The notes: generated from the sequence alone by a model not told the origin. A stretch of 64,000 nucleotides of DNA from Bacillota bacterium (GCA_023416655.1 JAEZHK010000082.1:3402-67401), one strand, 5' to 3'. Numbered from the stretch's first letter, positions 25,248 to 33,503 are shown. Numbers and translations: made by a program.

Positions 25248-25694
25248 TCACTCTTTTCGCTGGAATTCGGCCTTTACGACGGCCAGGAAGTTTTCGATCA
25301 TCTCGATGAACCGCTCGGAATCCTCCCGGCCCATGGTTTCCAGGACCCTTGCGATCCGGATCTTGCCGTCCTGAAAGACCTCCTCCATCTTCTGTTTGCC
25401 GGCCTCCGTGAGGTCAATGAGGGTCTGGCGGCGGTTGTCCGGGTCAATGCCCCGGCGGATCCAACCCTTTTCCTCCATGGAATTGAGCGTCTGCGACACC
25501 GTGGACTTGGTCAGCCCCAGGCGGCTGGAGAGCCAGGTGGTCGAGGCGCGCGCGCCCCGCCGGTCGCAGTTGTCGATCATGTGCAAAATCATCGTCTCGC
25601 TGTGGCTAATGCCCTGAGATGGCTTTGACTGCACGAAATAGCGCCGCATTTCGCTGATGGCGGTGAAGAAGCGCTCCGTCAACAGTTGATCCAA
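25248..25694 (-). CDS. MarR-family transcriptional regulator
   Basis: 148 residues from a TTG start eight bases after GGAG; the frame is open for 43 codons more but these would cover the promoter and operator. The winged helix-turn-helix core contains SHSETMILHMIDN, WLSSRLGLTKSTVSQTLNSM and the wing GIDPDNRRQTLIDLTEAG (DxRxxxLxLTxxG pattern). MarR proteins are dimeric repressors released by small molecules. The gene heads the exporter operon and its own promoter carries a palindrome, so it probably represses its operon until an exporter substrate binds. Confidence 0.9.
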   Translation of the reverse strand: MDQLLTERFFTAISEMRRYFVQSKPSQGISHSETMILHMIDNCDRRGARASTTWLSSRLGLTKSTVSQTLNSMEEKGWIRRGIDPDNRRQTLIDLTEAGKQKMEEVFQDGKIRIARVLETMGREDSERFIEMIENFLAVVKAEFQRKE

Positions 25695-25718
25695 GTTCAC
25701 CACTCCATTCGTCCGGTT

Positions 25719-25780
25719 AACAGTTTCGTAGCCGAACTGTTCGCTCGTCACATTATAGGTTCGCAGGGCCAAAATGTCAA
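25719..25780 (-). promoter_or_regulatory. Consensus promoter with MarR-type operator
   Basis: Minus strand TTGACA (25775-25780), exactly 17 bp, TATAAT (25752-25757). The inverted repeat AACAGTT-n9-AACTGTT (25719-25741) begins 10 bp downstream of the -10 box, and the inner bases extend it (CG..CG). The position over the start of transcription fits autorepression by the MarR protein. Confidence 0.85.
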
Positions 25781-25852
25781 CTGCCGGGCGCGTTGTTTCC
25801 TGGTAAATTCCATTTTGCGCCATTTTTTCCGCCCGGAAGCCAAAAAAGGCGC

Positions 25853-25881
25853 TTTACGGATGGGCGCGGACGCGCTATAGT
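25853..25881 (+). promoter_or_regulatory. Promoter of the first VOC gene pair
   Basis: TTTACG (25853-25858), 17-bp spacer, TATAGT (25876-25881), 41 bp before the ATG at 25922. Confidence 0.55.
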
Positions 25882-25921
25882 ATTGGGCATCCGGAATTTC
25901 ACCCGAAGGAGGAACGAACCG

Positions 25922-26335
25922 ATGGCCAAGGCAATGGCGCACATGGCGATTACCGTCCAGGATATGCCCGAATCCCTGCGCTTCTACACGGAGGCGCTGG
26001 GCCTGAAAAAGGTGTTTGAGATCCCCAATCCCAAGGACGGTTCCCCCTGGATCGTGTACCTGAACGTATGTCCCGGCCAATTTGTGGAGCTTTTCTATGA
26101 CGGGACGGTGGAAAACCCGTGGAAGCCGGAGCTGATCGGCTTCAACCACCTGTGCTTCGAGGTGGAGGACATCCACGCGGCCAGCCAGCAGGTGATAGAC
26201 GCGGGCTTCAAAATGGACATCCTGCCCAACCAGGGCTGCGACTACAACTGGCAGTCGTGGACCAGGGACCCCAACGGCATCCGCATCGAGCTGATGCAGA
26301 TCGACCCCCAGTCGCCCCACGCGAAATTCATGTAG
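25922..26335 (+). CDS. VOC-superfamily (glyoxalase I-like) protein
   Basis: 137 residues. The ATG follows GAAGGAGGAA. Two beta-alpha-beta-beta-beta modules: AHMAITVQDMPESLRFYTEA in the first and GFNHLCFEVEDIHAAS in the second, ending with RDPNGIRIELMQ. Potential metal ligands are the first-module histidine (MAHMAI), a glutamate in FVELFY, the histidine in NHLCF and the final glutamate in RIELMQ: the glyoxalase I pattern H-E-H-E. It is the best glyoxalase-like candidate of the four VOC proteins in the window. Coupled to the next VOC gene (12-bp gap). The substrate is unknown. Confidence 0.8.
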   Translation: MAKAMAHMAITVQDMPESLRFYTEALGLKKVFEIPNPKDGSPWIVYLNVCPGQFVELFYDGTVENPWKPELIGFNHLCFEVEDIHAASQQVIDAGFKMDILPNQGCDYNWQSWTRDPNGIRIELMQIDPQSPHAKFM

Positions 26336-26347
26336 GAGGGCGCGCCG

Positions 26348-26821
26348 ATGGAAAAGATCTCAACGAACCGCGTCATCAAGGTGGGCATCGTGACCCGGAA
26401 CGCCGACGAGACGTACAAGGCGTTTCAGTCCCTCTTTGAAACGCTGCCGCCCTACGACGGGGACGAGCCCCCGGAGGGCGACTATGACCACTTGAAGTTC
26501 AAGGAGTACAAGGGGCACAAGGTGGAATCCACGCCGCTCAAGGTGCGCTGCGTCTTTCTGGACCCGATCTACTTTGAGATCGTGGAGCCGCTGGGCGAGG
26601 CCGAAAGCCCCTGGCACGAGCACCTGAAAGAACACGGCACCAGCGTGTGCTTCATCGCGCTGTACATCAACGGCTTCGAGCAGCACATCGACCTGATGGG
26701 ACGCAGGGGCTTCCCGCTCATATTCCTGGAGGAGAAGGGCTTCGAACGCTACGCGTACTTCGACACGCTCAAGGCGCTGGGCTTCACGCTGGAGATGAAA
26801 GAGCGGATCCCGAAGGCCTAG
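26348..26821 (+). CDS. VOC-superfamily protein, divergent
   Basis: 157 residues. The ATG follows GTAGGAGGGCG, which overlaps the end of the previous gene. The fold is suggested by IKVGIVTRNADETYKAF in the first half and GTSVCFIALYINGFEQHIDL in the second. The second-module histidine of the usual metal site is replaced (VCFIAL), so it may not be a standard metal enzyme. It resembles the VOC proteins at 29.9 and 33.6 kb (FEIVEP...PWHEHLKEHG against IELIEP...TWRHDLDQNG) and may bind rather than convert its ligand. Repeat copy C begins 2 bases after its stop codon. Confidence 0.75.
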   Translation: MEKISTNRVIKVGIVTRNADETYKAFQSLFETLPPYDGDEPPEGDYDHLKFKEYKGHKVESTPLKVRCVFLDPIYFEIVEPLGEAESPWHEHLKEHGTSVCFIALYINGFEQHIDLMGRRGFPLIFLEEKGFERYAYFDTLKALGFTLEMKERIPKA

Positions 26822-26823
26822 AG

Positions 26824-26925
26824 CGATGAAAACCCCGAAGGTTTTTCAACGCATAGGCGGTTCCTCCACGAGTGCTCTCACTGGTTACGGAAACCGATTC
26901 CCGGCGCTTTAGGTCGCCGGGAACG
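26824..26925 (+). repeat. Four-hairpin intergenic repeat, copy C (hairpin 2 missing)
   Basis: Hairpin 1: TGAAAACC (26827-26834) with GGTTTTTCA. Hairpin 2 and its linker are absent. Hairpin 3: GGTTCC...AGTG, loop CTCT, CACT...GGAAACC. Hairpin 4: TTCCCGGCG (26898-26906) with CGCCGGGAA (26915-26923). It starts within 3 bases of the VOC stop codon and is followed by a separate terminator-like hairpin at 26960-26990. Confidence 0.75.
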
Positions 26926-26959
26926 ATTGGAAGGTACGACGAGGCTCGTCAACAGTCAA

Positions 26960-27002
26960 CACCGCCCGGAACCTCGCGTTCCGGGCGGTGTGTGTTTGCT
27001 TT
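26960..27002 (+). terminator. Terminator of the VOC gene pair
   Basis: A 13-bp perfect stem (CACCGCCCGGAAC, 26960-26972, with GTTCCGGGCGGTG, 26978-26990, loop CTCGC) is followed by TGTGTTTGCTTT on the plus strand. It also lies just past the end of the convergent isomerase gene. Confidence 0.75.
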
Positions 27003-27008
27003 GCATTG

Positions 27009-27848
27009 TCAGCGGATTGCGATTCCCTCGTTTTGCGCGATGCCGGCAACGTAGTCGTAAGCCTGGGCATACTCCGCATCGGTTTGCATGTGTTCGAGGA
27101 GGAACGGCATGTCCTTGCGAAGCAGCCTGTCCGCCGCGCACAGCACCCGCGCGTAATCGAGGTGCCCTTCGCCGGGCGCGACCTCCCGCAGCATGGTGGT
27201 GAAGGGCTGCTCCAGCCGGATGTCCTTGGCGTGGCAGCTCTTGGTGAACGGCCCGAGCTTTTCGAAGCACTCCTCGATGAAATCCCCGGCGAAGAGGAAC
27301 CGCCGAGCGCTTGAAATCATGTTGACAAAGTCCAGGTGCACCGCGAACATCTCCCGGTCCACATCCCGGATCAGCTGCAAATACTCGTCCGGGCCGTCGG
27401 GCACCATCCAGGGCATCGGTTCGATGGTGTAGAACGCGCGCGACGGTTTGACGGAATCGATGATGTCCCGGATGGAGGCGACGATCGCCCGGTAGGCCTC
27501 CTCCGAGTAGTTGTCCGGGTACGCGCCGTCCCAGCGCGCGCCGCGGGAGCCGACGATGTTGACGCAGCAGGGCACGCCGATTTCGTCGGCGAACGCCAGC
27601 TGGTCCTTGGCGAACTTGAGCGCCGTCGCCCGCTCAGTGGCGTCGGGCGACAGCGGATTCTTCCACACGCCCACCTCGGCGATGGTGACGCCCAGCCGCG
27701 CAGCCTCCCCCAGTACCTCTTGGACGACCGCATCCGACGCCGCGCTGGTCACCGGGCAGGTCACCGCGGCAAACCTCGACTGATCCAGCAGCTTCCCCCA
27801 CTGTGCCGCGCTCTCAAACGGCGCGGCGATCGATCCTCCCAGCTTCAT
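27009..27848 (-). CDS. Sugar phosphate isomerase/epimerase-like TIM barrel protein
   Basis: 279 residues of the xylose isomerase-like/AP endonuclease 2 superfamily. The four expected metal ligands are visible in order: glutamate in YTIEPMPWMV, aspartate in FAVHLDFVNM, histidine in KSCHAKDIRL and glutamate in PFLLEHMQTD. The N-terminus MKLGGSIAAPFESAAQW is typical. Such proteins isomerise or epimerise sugars, keto-sugars or inositols, or split 3-keto-glycosides. It lies 16 bp downstream of an SDR oxidoreductase gene on the same strand, so a two-step oxidation/isomerisation of a sugar or polyol is plausible. Confidence 0.82.
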   Translation of the reverse strand: MKLGGSIAAPFESAAQWGKLLDQSRFAAVTCPVTSAASDAVVQEVLGEAARLGVTIAEVGVWKNPLSPDATERATALKFAKDQLAFADEIGVPCCVNIVGSRGARWDGAYPDNYSEEAYRAIVASIRDIIDSVKPSRAFYTIEPMPWMVPDGPDEYLQLIRDVDREMFAVHLDFVNMISSARRFLFAGDFIEECFEKLGPFTKSCHAKDIRLEQPFTTMLREVAPGEGHLDYARVLCAADRLLRKDMPFLLEHMQTDAEYAQAYDYVAGIAQNEGIAIR

Positions 27849-27864
27849 GGCTTTCTCCTCCCGC

Positions 27865-28569
27865 CTATTTCTCGGGCATCATTGGTATGCCCTTGTAGTC
27901 CATGTACCAGGTACCACGCGTATGGATGTCACCGCTCTCAAGCAGCGCGATCATGCCTTCGGCGGCCTCCGAGGCCTCCATGTTCCAGGTCTCCCGGCCC
28001 ATCGCGGTGCGCATGCGGCCGGGGTGGACCGAGTAGAAGCGCGCGTCCTTCACCGTCTCGTTCATGATGCCCGAAACCTTGGTTTCTGCGCACTTGGAGA
28101 GCGCGTAGGCGGGAATCCAGGCGCCGCAGTTCCCAATGTCGCAGCCCTCCGACGTGACGGTAATGAACGACGCACCGCCATCCTTTTTCAGTACCGGGTA
28201 GAAGGATTTGATCGCCGCCACCGCGCCGATCAGGTTGACCTCAAGCGTCTGCCGGAGGTCATCGATCTCCATTCCGTGCAGCGGGTTCTTCCGGTCGCGG
28301 TCCAGGAGGATGCCCGCGCAGTTGACGACGGCGTCCGCCTCGCCCAAGAGGCCCCGCGAAAACTCCGCCGCCGCCGCAAGCTGATCTTCCCGCGTCACGT
28401 CGCACAGCACGTGCCGCACCCGATCTGGCGCATCCGCCTCCAGCCTCGCGATCCCCTCCGGCACCTCGTCCCTTCTGAGCCCCGCCACCACCCGGTGGCC
28501 CCGCGCGGCCAGTTGCATAACCAGTTCCAGACCCAGACCCTGCCCCGCCCCGATGACGACGACCTTCAT
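27865..28569 (-). CDS. Short-chain dehydrogenase/reductase (SDR)
   Basis: 234 residues. Cofactor motif GAGQGLGLELV at the N-terminus (an altered TGxxxGxG), NCAG near residue 85, the catalytic serine in ITVTSEG and the tyrosine-lysine pair in AYALSKCAE. The C-terminus ends YKGIPMMPEK. The ATG is preceded by GGAGGAGGA. It is divergent from the lacI-type gene and upstream of the isomerase-like gene, so it probably falls under the same regulator. It may oxidise a sugar hydroxyl or reduce a keto-sugar; the direction cannot be seen. Confidence 0.85.
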   Translation of the reverse strand: MKVVVIGAGQGLGLELVMQLAARGHRVVAGLRRDEVPEGIARLEADAPDRVRHVLCDVTREDQLAAAAEFSRGLLGEADAVVNCAGILLDRDRKNPLHGMEIDDLRQTLEVNLIGAVAAIKSFYPVLKKDGGASFITVTSEGCDIGNCGAWIPAYALSKCAETKVSGIMNETVKDARFYSVHPGRMRTAMGRETWNMEASEAAEGMIALLESGDIHTRGTWYMDYKGIPMMPEK

Positions 28570-28687
28570 CCCGATTCCTCCTCCAAAGGTTCATCATTCG
28601 CCCATTTCTACGAACATACGCCGCAGTTTTGCGCCGTTTCAGTCAATGTGTGTGGTACACGTGTTAATATTTTTTCTCGAAACCCTA

Positions 28688-28757
28688 TTGACACCGTGGA
28701 AGGCTGGACATATAATAGCCTTAGAATTACAAGTAATCGATTACAGGAATCGATTAC
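28688..28757 (+). promoter_or_regulatory. LacI gene promoter with tandem palindromic operators
   Basis: TTGACA (28688-28693), exactly 17 bp, TATAAT (28711-28716). Downstream lie GTAATCGATTAC (28733-28744), a perfect 12-bp palindrome, and GAATCGATTAC (28747-28757), nearly the same, with centres 13 bp apart. These AT-rich palindromes in a GC-rich genome have the size and shape of LacI-family operators. They would allow autorepression and may also cover the divergent SDR gene, whose own promoter I could not define. Confidence 0.8.
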
Positions 28758-28802
28758 AAGCATAGCACAAAAGCGCTCCGAATGCAAGAAGGAGTTCACG
28801 CA

Positions 28803-29813
28803 ATGGCAACGATCTCGGATGTGGCGAAGCGCGCGGGCGTGTCGGTGGCCACGGTGTCGCGGGTGATCAATGGCGTTGCAAGCGTCCAGCCCGCCAGCAT
28901 TGAAGCGGTCAACCGCGCGGTCCAGGAGCTTTCGTACAAGCCCAACAGCATTGGGCGGAACCTTCGCCGGTCCGAGACCAACCGCATCATCGTGCTGCAG
29001 CCCTCCATCGCCAACCCTTTCTTCTCCCGCGTGGTCCGGGGCATCGACGCCGCCGCCCGCGCGGCCGGCTTTCAGATCATGCTGTGCGACACCGACAACG
29101 ACCCGGCCCGGGAACTCATGTACCTGGACATGCTGGACTGCCGGGTGGCGGACGGCGCGATCTTCATCACCTCCTGCCGGGAACCTTCCGCCTACGCTGA
29201 AATCGCGCTGCGCCATCCGCTGATCCACTGCTGCGAGTACTATGACGACGACGCGCTGTCCAGCGTGACGATGGACAACTTCGCCGCCGCCAAGACCGCC
29301 GTCGAATACCTGATCGAAATCGGCCACCGCCGCATCGGCTTTTTGTCGGCCTACAACAAGTACCTGACCGTCGGCCAGCGCCACCACGGGTACGTTTCGG
29401 CGCTGACGCAGGCGGGCATCCCGGTGGACCCTTCCCTCAACTTCTCCGTGGGCCCCATCCACGACGACCAGATCTGGGACGAGACCTTGAAGTGCGCCGC
29501 GAGGATCGCGCACCTACCCGAGCCGCCCACCGCGCTGTTCTGCTCCAGCGACATGGTGGCCATCGCGGCCATCCACGCGCTGAAGGCCGAGGGTGTCCGG
29601 GTACCGGAGGACATGTCGGTGATGGGCTTTGACGACATCGAAATGGCGCGCCTGTTCGACCCGGGCGTCACCACCATCTACATCCCCAAGAACGCGATCG
29701 GCCGCGAGGCGTTCCGGCTGCTGCAAAAGCGGCGAGAGGACCCGAACGCACCCACCGAACGGATCCTGAGCGAGCACTCGGTCGTGGTGCGCTCCTCCAC
29801 AAGACCCCTCTAG
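28803..29813 (+). CDS. LacI-family transcriptional regulator
   Basis: 336 residues. The ATG at 28803 follows AAGGAG; an ATG 21 bp earlier lacks one. The N-terminal helix-turn-helix and hinge are clear: ATISDVAKRAGVSVATVSRV, then VNRAVQELSYKPNSIGRNLR. The periplasmic-binding-like domain has IANPFFSRVVRGIDAAARAA, FLSAYNKYLTVGQRHHGYV and MSVMGFDDIEMA. The probable targets are its own promoter, the SDR/isomerase pair and the VOC-ABC operon that follows, since an exact copy of the operator palindrome lies inside the next gene. Confidence 0.92.
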   Translation: MATISDVAKRAGVSVATVSRVINGVASVQPASIEAVNRAVQELSYKPNSIGRNLRRSETNRIIVLQPSIANPFFSRVVRGIDAAARAAGFQIMLCDTDNDPARELMYLDMLDCRVADGAIFITSCREPSAYAEIALRHPLIHCCEYYDDDALSSVTMDNFAAAKTAVEYLIEIGHRRIGFLSAYNKYLTVGQRHHGYVSALTQAGIPVDPSLNFSVGPIHDDQIWDETLKCAARIAHLPEPPTALFCSSDMVAIAAIHALKAEGVRVPEDMSVMGFDDIEMARLFDPGVTTIYIPKNAIGREAFRLLQKRREDPNAPTERILSEHSVVVRSSTRPL

Positions 29814-29868
29814 CCCGCGGCATTACCCCGTTGGGGTTTGCATATTCTGTCACAAGGTGGTCTTGCGT

Positions 29869-30324
29869 ATGGGACTCATCGACCCCAAGAAGGTGTGCCA
29901 GATTGCGCTGGTGGTGGACGACATTGAGCGCGCCGCGAAGAACTACGCGGAGCTCTTCGGCGTCCCGGTTCCGGACATCTGGCAACTCCCGCCCGTGGAG
30001 GAGGCGCACACGCGCTTCCGCGGGCAGCTCACCGCCTCCAAAGCCCGGCTCTGCGTATTCGACATGGGCCAGGTGGTGTTGGAGCTGACCGAGGCAGACG
30101 GAGAACCCAGTTCCTGGAAACAGTATCACGACGAGCACGGCCAGGGCGTGCATCACATCGGCTTCCAGGTGGCCGATCGGCAGTCTGTAATCGATTACTT
30201 CGGTGCCAAAGGCGCAGGAGAGCGCCACTACGGGGAATACACAGGTGGGAATTACACCTTTGTAGACAGTGAGCGGGAGTTTGGTGTACTGATCAACGTC
30301 AAGTATGAGGAGGGCAAACAATGA
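29869..30324 (+). CDS. VOC-superfamily protein (methylmalonyl-CoA epimerase-like fold)
   Basis: 151 residues. The ATG at 29869 is 8 bases after AAGGTGG. Two VOC modules: VCQIALVVDDIERAAKNYAE and GVHHIGFQVADRQSVIDYFG; then HYGEYTGGNYTFVD and FGVLINVKYEE. The first-module metal histidine is replaced by Q (CQIAL), as in the VOC protein at 33580-34032 (TQIGLL), which shares YTGG. The stop overlaps the start of the binding-protein gene (ATGA), so its product is made together with a sugar importer. The role is unknown: epimerase, lyase or ligand-binding accessory. It contains a perfect 12-bp operator-like palindrome at 30187-30198. Confidence 0.78.
   Translation: MGLIDPKKVCQIALVVDDIERAAKNYAELFGVPVPDIWQLPPVEEAHTRFRGQLTASKARLCVFDMGQVVLELTEADGEPSSWKQYHDEHGQGVHHIGFQVADRQSVIDYFGAKGAGERHYGEYTGGNYTFVDSEREFGVLINVKYEEGKQ
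30187..30198 (+). promoter_or_regulatory. Internal copy of the LacI-type palindrome
   Basis: GTAATCGATTAC lies inside the VOC coding region, identical to the palindrome at 28733-28744. It encodes V-I-D-Y with GTA and GAT, whereas GTG/GTC and GAC dominate around it. It is 123 bp upstream of the binding-protein ATG, where an internal repressor site could act as a roadblock or loop partner. Confidence 0.55.
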
Positions 30325-31634
30325 AGAAGGTTCTTTCCCTGGTTCTGGCGCTGGCATGCGTCCTCAGCCTCACGAGCTTCGCCTTTGCGAGCGAAGTCAA
30401 CACCGAGCTGAGCGGCACGCTTACCTACTGGAGCTGCTTCTCCGGCGACTCGATGACCTGGGATCAGTGGCGCGTGGGCGAATTCCAGAAGATGTACCCC
30501 AACGTCAAGGTGGACGTGCAGTTCGTGCCGGAATCCGCCGGCATGCGCAACGGCAAGCTGATGGCCGCCATCGCGGGTGGCACGGCGCCGGACGTCCTCG
30601 TCGCGGACGACTACATCACCGCCTACGGCTTCGCGGCGCAGGGCGCGTTTGAAGCGTGGGATCCCTACATGGACAAGACGGGCATGAACCTGGACGACTT
30701 CATGCCGGGCTTCTCCAACCTCATGAAGTACAAGGGCGCCACCTACCTCCTGCCGCAGGACTCCAACGTGATCTTCATCTACATGAACAACGCCATGTTC
30801 AAGGAAGCGGGCCTCGACCCGGCCAAGGACTATCCGAAGAACATCGCGGAACTCGACGCGCTGGCCGAGAAGCTGACCGTGAAGGACGCGTCCGGCAACG
30901 TGACCCGCTACGGCTTCATCCCGTGGCTCGACAGCGGCGACGACCCGCTGACCTGGCCCTTCATGTTCGGCGGCGAGCTCTATGACCCGGCGACCAACAA
31001 GCTCCTTCTGGACGACCCGGCGGTCATCGCCTCGCTCAACTGGCTGAAGACCTACGCCGACAAGTACACCGCCGAGAAGATCAAGGGCTTCACCCAGTCC
31101 GCGGGCGGCCTGTTCTCCCCCGACCACCCGTTCTTCACCCAGAAGGTCGCGATGACCATGGTCGGCAACTGGGCCACCAACGCGCTGCGCATCTACGCGC
31201 CGCAGGTTGAGTACTCGGTGTGCGCGATCCCGGTGCCCGAGGGCGGCCGCGTCGAATCCACGCCGCTGGGCTCCAACGTGTTCGCGATGCCGGTGGGCTG
31301 CAAGAACCCCGAGCTCGCCGCCGCCTTCTTCGCCTTCTGCGAGCGGCCCGAGATCAACGGCAACAACTTTGACACCTGGCGCTCCATCCCGGTCATCGAC
31401 AAGCTCTTTGACAGCGTCAGCTGGACCCAGAAGGGCGACCCGATCTACGCGCTCGAGCGCAAGATCGCCAATTCCCCGAAGTCCGGCCACCCGGGCCTCT
31501 GCACCGTGTCCAGCCAGCTGCGCGCCGACATGCTCGCGCTGCGCGATGCCGTGATCTACACCGGCGCTGACCCGCAACCGCTGCTTCAGGAACTGGCCGC
31601 GAAGCTTCAGCCGGAGCTTGACGCCGCGAAGTAA
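30321..31634 (+). CDS. Carbohydrate ABC transporter solute-binding protein
   Basis: 437 residues. Signal peptide MKKVLSLVLALACVLSLTSF, cleavage near FAFA; there is a cysteine at position 13 but no clear lipobox. The body has the family-1 pattern: GTLTYWSCFSGDSMTWDQW, VGEFQKMYPNVKVDVQFVPE, MAAIAGGTAPDVLVADDYIT and LPQDSNVIFIYMNNAMFKEA. The ATG overlaps the VOC stop codon. The permeases follow after a 98-bp gap with a strong hairpin. It is the substrate-recognition part of the second CUT1 system; no ATPase gene is present locally. Confidence 0.9.
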   Translation: MKKVLSLVLALACVLSLTSFAFASEVNTELSGTLTYWSCFSGDSMTWDQWRVGEFQKMYPNVKVDVQFVPESAGMRNGKLMAAIAGGTAPDVLVADDYITAYGFAAQGAFEAWDPYMDKTGMNLDDFMPGFSNLMKYKGATYLLPQDSNVIFIYMNNAMFKEAGLDPAKDYPKNIAELDALAEKLTVKDASGNVTRYGFIPWLDSGDDPLTWPFMFGGELYDPATNKLLLDDPAVIASLNWLKTYADKYTAEKIKGFTQSAGGLFSPDHPFFTQKVAMTMVGNWATNALRIYAPQVEYSVCAIPVPEGGRVESTPLGSNVFAMPVGCKNPELAAAFFAFCERPEINGNNFDTWRSIPVIDKLFDSVSWTQKGDPIYALERKIANSPKSGHPGLCTVSSQLRADMLALRDAVIYTGADPQPLLQELAAKLQPELDAAK

Positions 31635-31677
31635 GCCATAGACGGCAATTTCCCAAGGAAATCATCCCCGATTTGAT

Positions 31678-31710
31678 CCGGGAGGAGAGGGTGACGCCCT
31701 TTCCTCCCGG
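31678..31710 (+). other. Intercistronic hairpin between binding-protein and permease genes
   Basis: A 14-bp stem with one G-T pair: CCGGGAGGAGAGGG (31678-31691) and CCCTTTCCTCCCGG (31697-31710), loop TGACG. It has no T-tract and ends 23 bp before the proposed GTG of the permease gene. It parallels the paired hairpins in the first ABC operon. Confidence 0.65.
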
Positions 31711-31732
31711 CAACCGGAAGGGAGTGCTTCCA

Positions 31733-32605
31733 GTGACCGTTGAAGCCCGGCGCAGGCGCGGCGCGCTGATGAAGAGCCGCGCGCAGGAGACATTCGAGCT
31801 GACCCTGATGTACCTGGTGCTTCTTGCCATGGCGGCCTGCTTCATCGTGCCGTTCTTCTGGCTTCTGTCCAGCTCCCTGAAGCGGCCCAGCGAGCTGTTC
31901 GAGATCCCCGTCCGCTGGATCCCGCGCGAAATCCAGTTCGACAACTATAAAAAGATGTTCGACACCATCCCCTTCTTCTTGTACCTCAGCAACACCATGT
32001 TCCTGGTCCTCAACAACATCATCGGCTCCCTGATCTCCTGCTCGCTGGTGGGCTACGGGTTCTCCCGGCTGCGCTGGCCCGGCCGCGACAAGCTTTTCGT
32101 GCTGGTCCTGATCACCATGATCCTGCCCTACCAGGTCACGATGATCCCGCTGTTCGTGCAGTTCCAGAAGATGGGCTGGGTGGGTTCGTTCCTGCCGCTG
32201 ACGGTGCCGGGTTACTTCGGCAACCCGTTCTTCATCTTCCTGATGCGCCAGTTCTTCACGGGCATTCCGAACGACCTTTCGGAGGCTTCGCGGATCGACG
32301 GCGCGGGTGAATTCCGAATTTACTGGCAGATCTGCATGCCGCTGGCAAAACCCGCTTTGGCCACGGTGGCGATCTTCGCCTTCCTGAGATCCTGGAACGA
32401 CTTCATCGGCCCCCTGATCTACCTGCAGAGCGACAAGCTGTACACGCTCTCGGTGGGCGTGCAGCTGATCCGCTCCCGGCTCGACCCCAAGTGGGAGGTT
32501 TTGATGGCGGCGGGCGTGGTCATGGTGCTGCCGGTCCTCATCATCTTCTTCCTGCTTCAGAAGTACTTCATCCAGGGCATTGCGCTCTCGGGCATCAAGG
32601 GCTAA
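31733..32605 (+). CDS. Carbohydrate ABC transporter permease, MalG type
   Basis: 290 residues from a GTG start 8 bases after AAGGGAG. Membrane helices are seen from LMYLVLLAMAACFIVPFFWL onward, six in all. The EAA loop is GIPNDLSEASRIDGAGEFRI. The C-terminus YFIQGIALSGIKG is the usual MalG/AraQ-type end. The MalF-type partner gene follows 16 bp downstream. This order (MalG before MalF) is the reverse of that in the first ABC operon. Confidence 0.88.
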   Translation: MTVEARRRRGALMKSRAQETFELTLMYLVLLAMAACFIVPFFWLLSSSLKRPSELFEIPVRWIPREIQFDNYKKMFDTIPFFLYLSNTMFLVLNNIIGSLISCSLVGYGFSRLRWPGRDKLFVLVLITMILPYQVTMIPLFVQFQKMGWVGSFLPLTVPGYFGNPFFIFLMRQFFTGIPNDLSEASRIDGAGEFRIYWQICMPLAKPALATVAIFAFLRSWNDFIGPLIYLQSDKLYTLSVGVQLIRSRLDPKWEVLMAAGVVMVLPVLIIFFLLQKYFIQGIALSGIKG

Positions 32606-32621
32606 GGGGGGGGCGAAGGCG

Positions 32622-33503
32622 ATGCGTTTGAAATCGAAAAGCCGCGAAATCACGGCCGGCCTGCTCTTCGTATCCCCGTGGATCGTGGGGTTCCTGGCGT
32701 TTACGATCCTGCCGATCATCCAGTCCTTCTGGTACTCGCTGACGGAGTACAAGGTGTTCACCCGCTCGTTCACGTACCTGGGCGCGGCCAACTACGCCTA
32801 CATGCTCAGGGACGACGTCTTCAAAATCTCGCTGTACAACACGCTGTACACGGTCTTCATCGGGGTGACGCTGACCACCATCGTGGCGCTCGCCTCGGCC
32901 ATCCTGATGGACAACAAGCGCCTGAAGGGCCTGAGCGTGTTCCGCGTGGTGTTCTTCATCCCCACGCTGGTGCCGCTGGTCATCAACTGCATCCTTTGGA
33001 TGTGGATCCTGCAGCCGGACATCGGCCTGATCAACACGATCCTGAAAGGACTGGGCCTCACCCCGCCGGGCTGGCTGGCCAGCCCCGTGTGGTCGAAGCC
33101 CGCCCTCATCCTCATGATGATCTGGGGCTGCGGCGGCCAGGTGATCATCTACCTCGCGGGCCTTCAGGACGTGCCGGAGTCGCTGTACGAGTCGGCCTCG
33201 CTGGACGGCGCCAACTTCATGCAGCGCACCATGCACATCACCATCCCCATGATCGCGCCGGTGATGCTCTACAACGTGGTCACGGCGGTCATCGGCGTGT
33301 TCCAATGGTTCGCAGAGCCGCTGGTCATGACGGAGGGCGGCCCCAGCCAGTCCACGCTCTTCTACTCGCTGTACTTGTTCCAGAACGCGTTCCAGTTCTT
33401 CAAGATGGGCTACGCGTCGGCGATGGCGTGGGTGCTCTTGGTCATCTGCCTTGTGATCATCCTCCTCCTCTTCAAGGGGCTCAACCGGTTCTCCGACAAC
33501 TGA
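32622..33503 (+). CDS. Carbohydrate ABC transporter permease, MalF type
   Basis: 293 residues from MRLKSKSREITAGLLFVSPW; a G-rich ribosome site precedes it. Six membrane helices. EAA loop DVPESLYESASLDGANFMQR, then ITIPMIAPVMLYNVV. It pairs with the MalG-type permease encoded just upstream and is followed at 76 bp by a VOC gene on the same strand. Confidence 0.9.
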   Translation: MRLKSKSREITAGLLFVSPWIVGFLAFTILPIIQSFWYSLTEYKVFTRSFTYLGAANYAYMLRDDVFKISLYNTLYTVFIGVTLTTIVALASAILMDNKRLKGLSVFRVVFFIPTLVPLVINCILWMWILQPDIGLINTILKGLGLTPPGWLASPVWSKPALILMMIWGCGGQVIIYLAGLQDVPESLYESASLDGANFMQRTMHITIPMIAPVMLYNVVTAVIGVFQWFAEPLVMTEGGPSQSTLFYSLYLFQNAFQFFKMGYASAMAWVLLVICLVIILLLFKGLNRFSDN

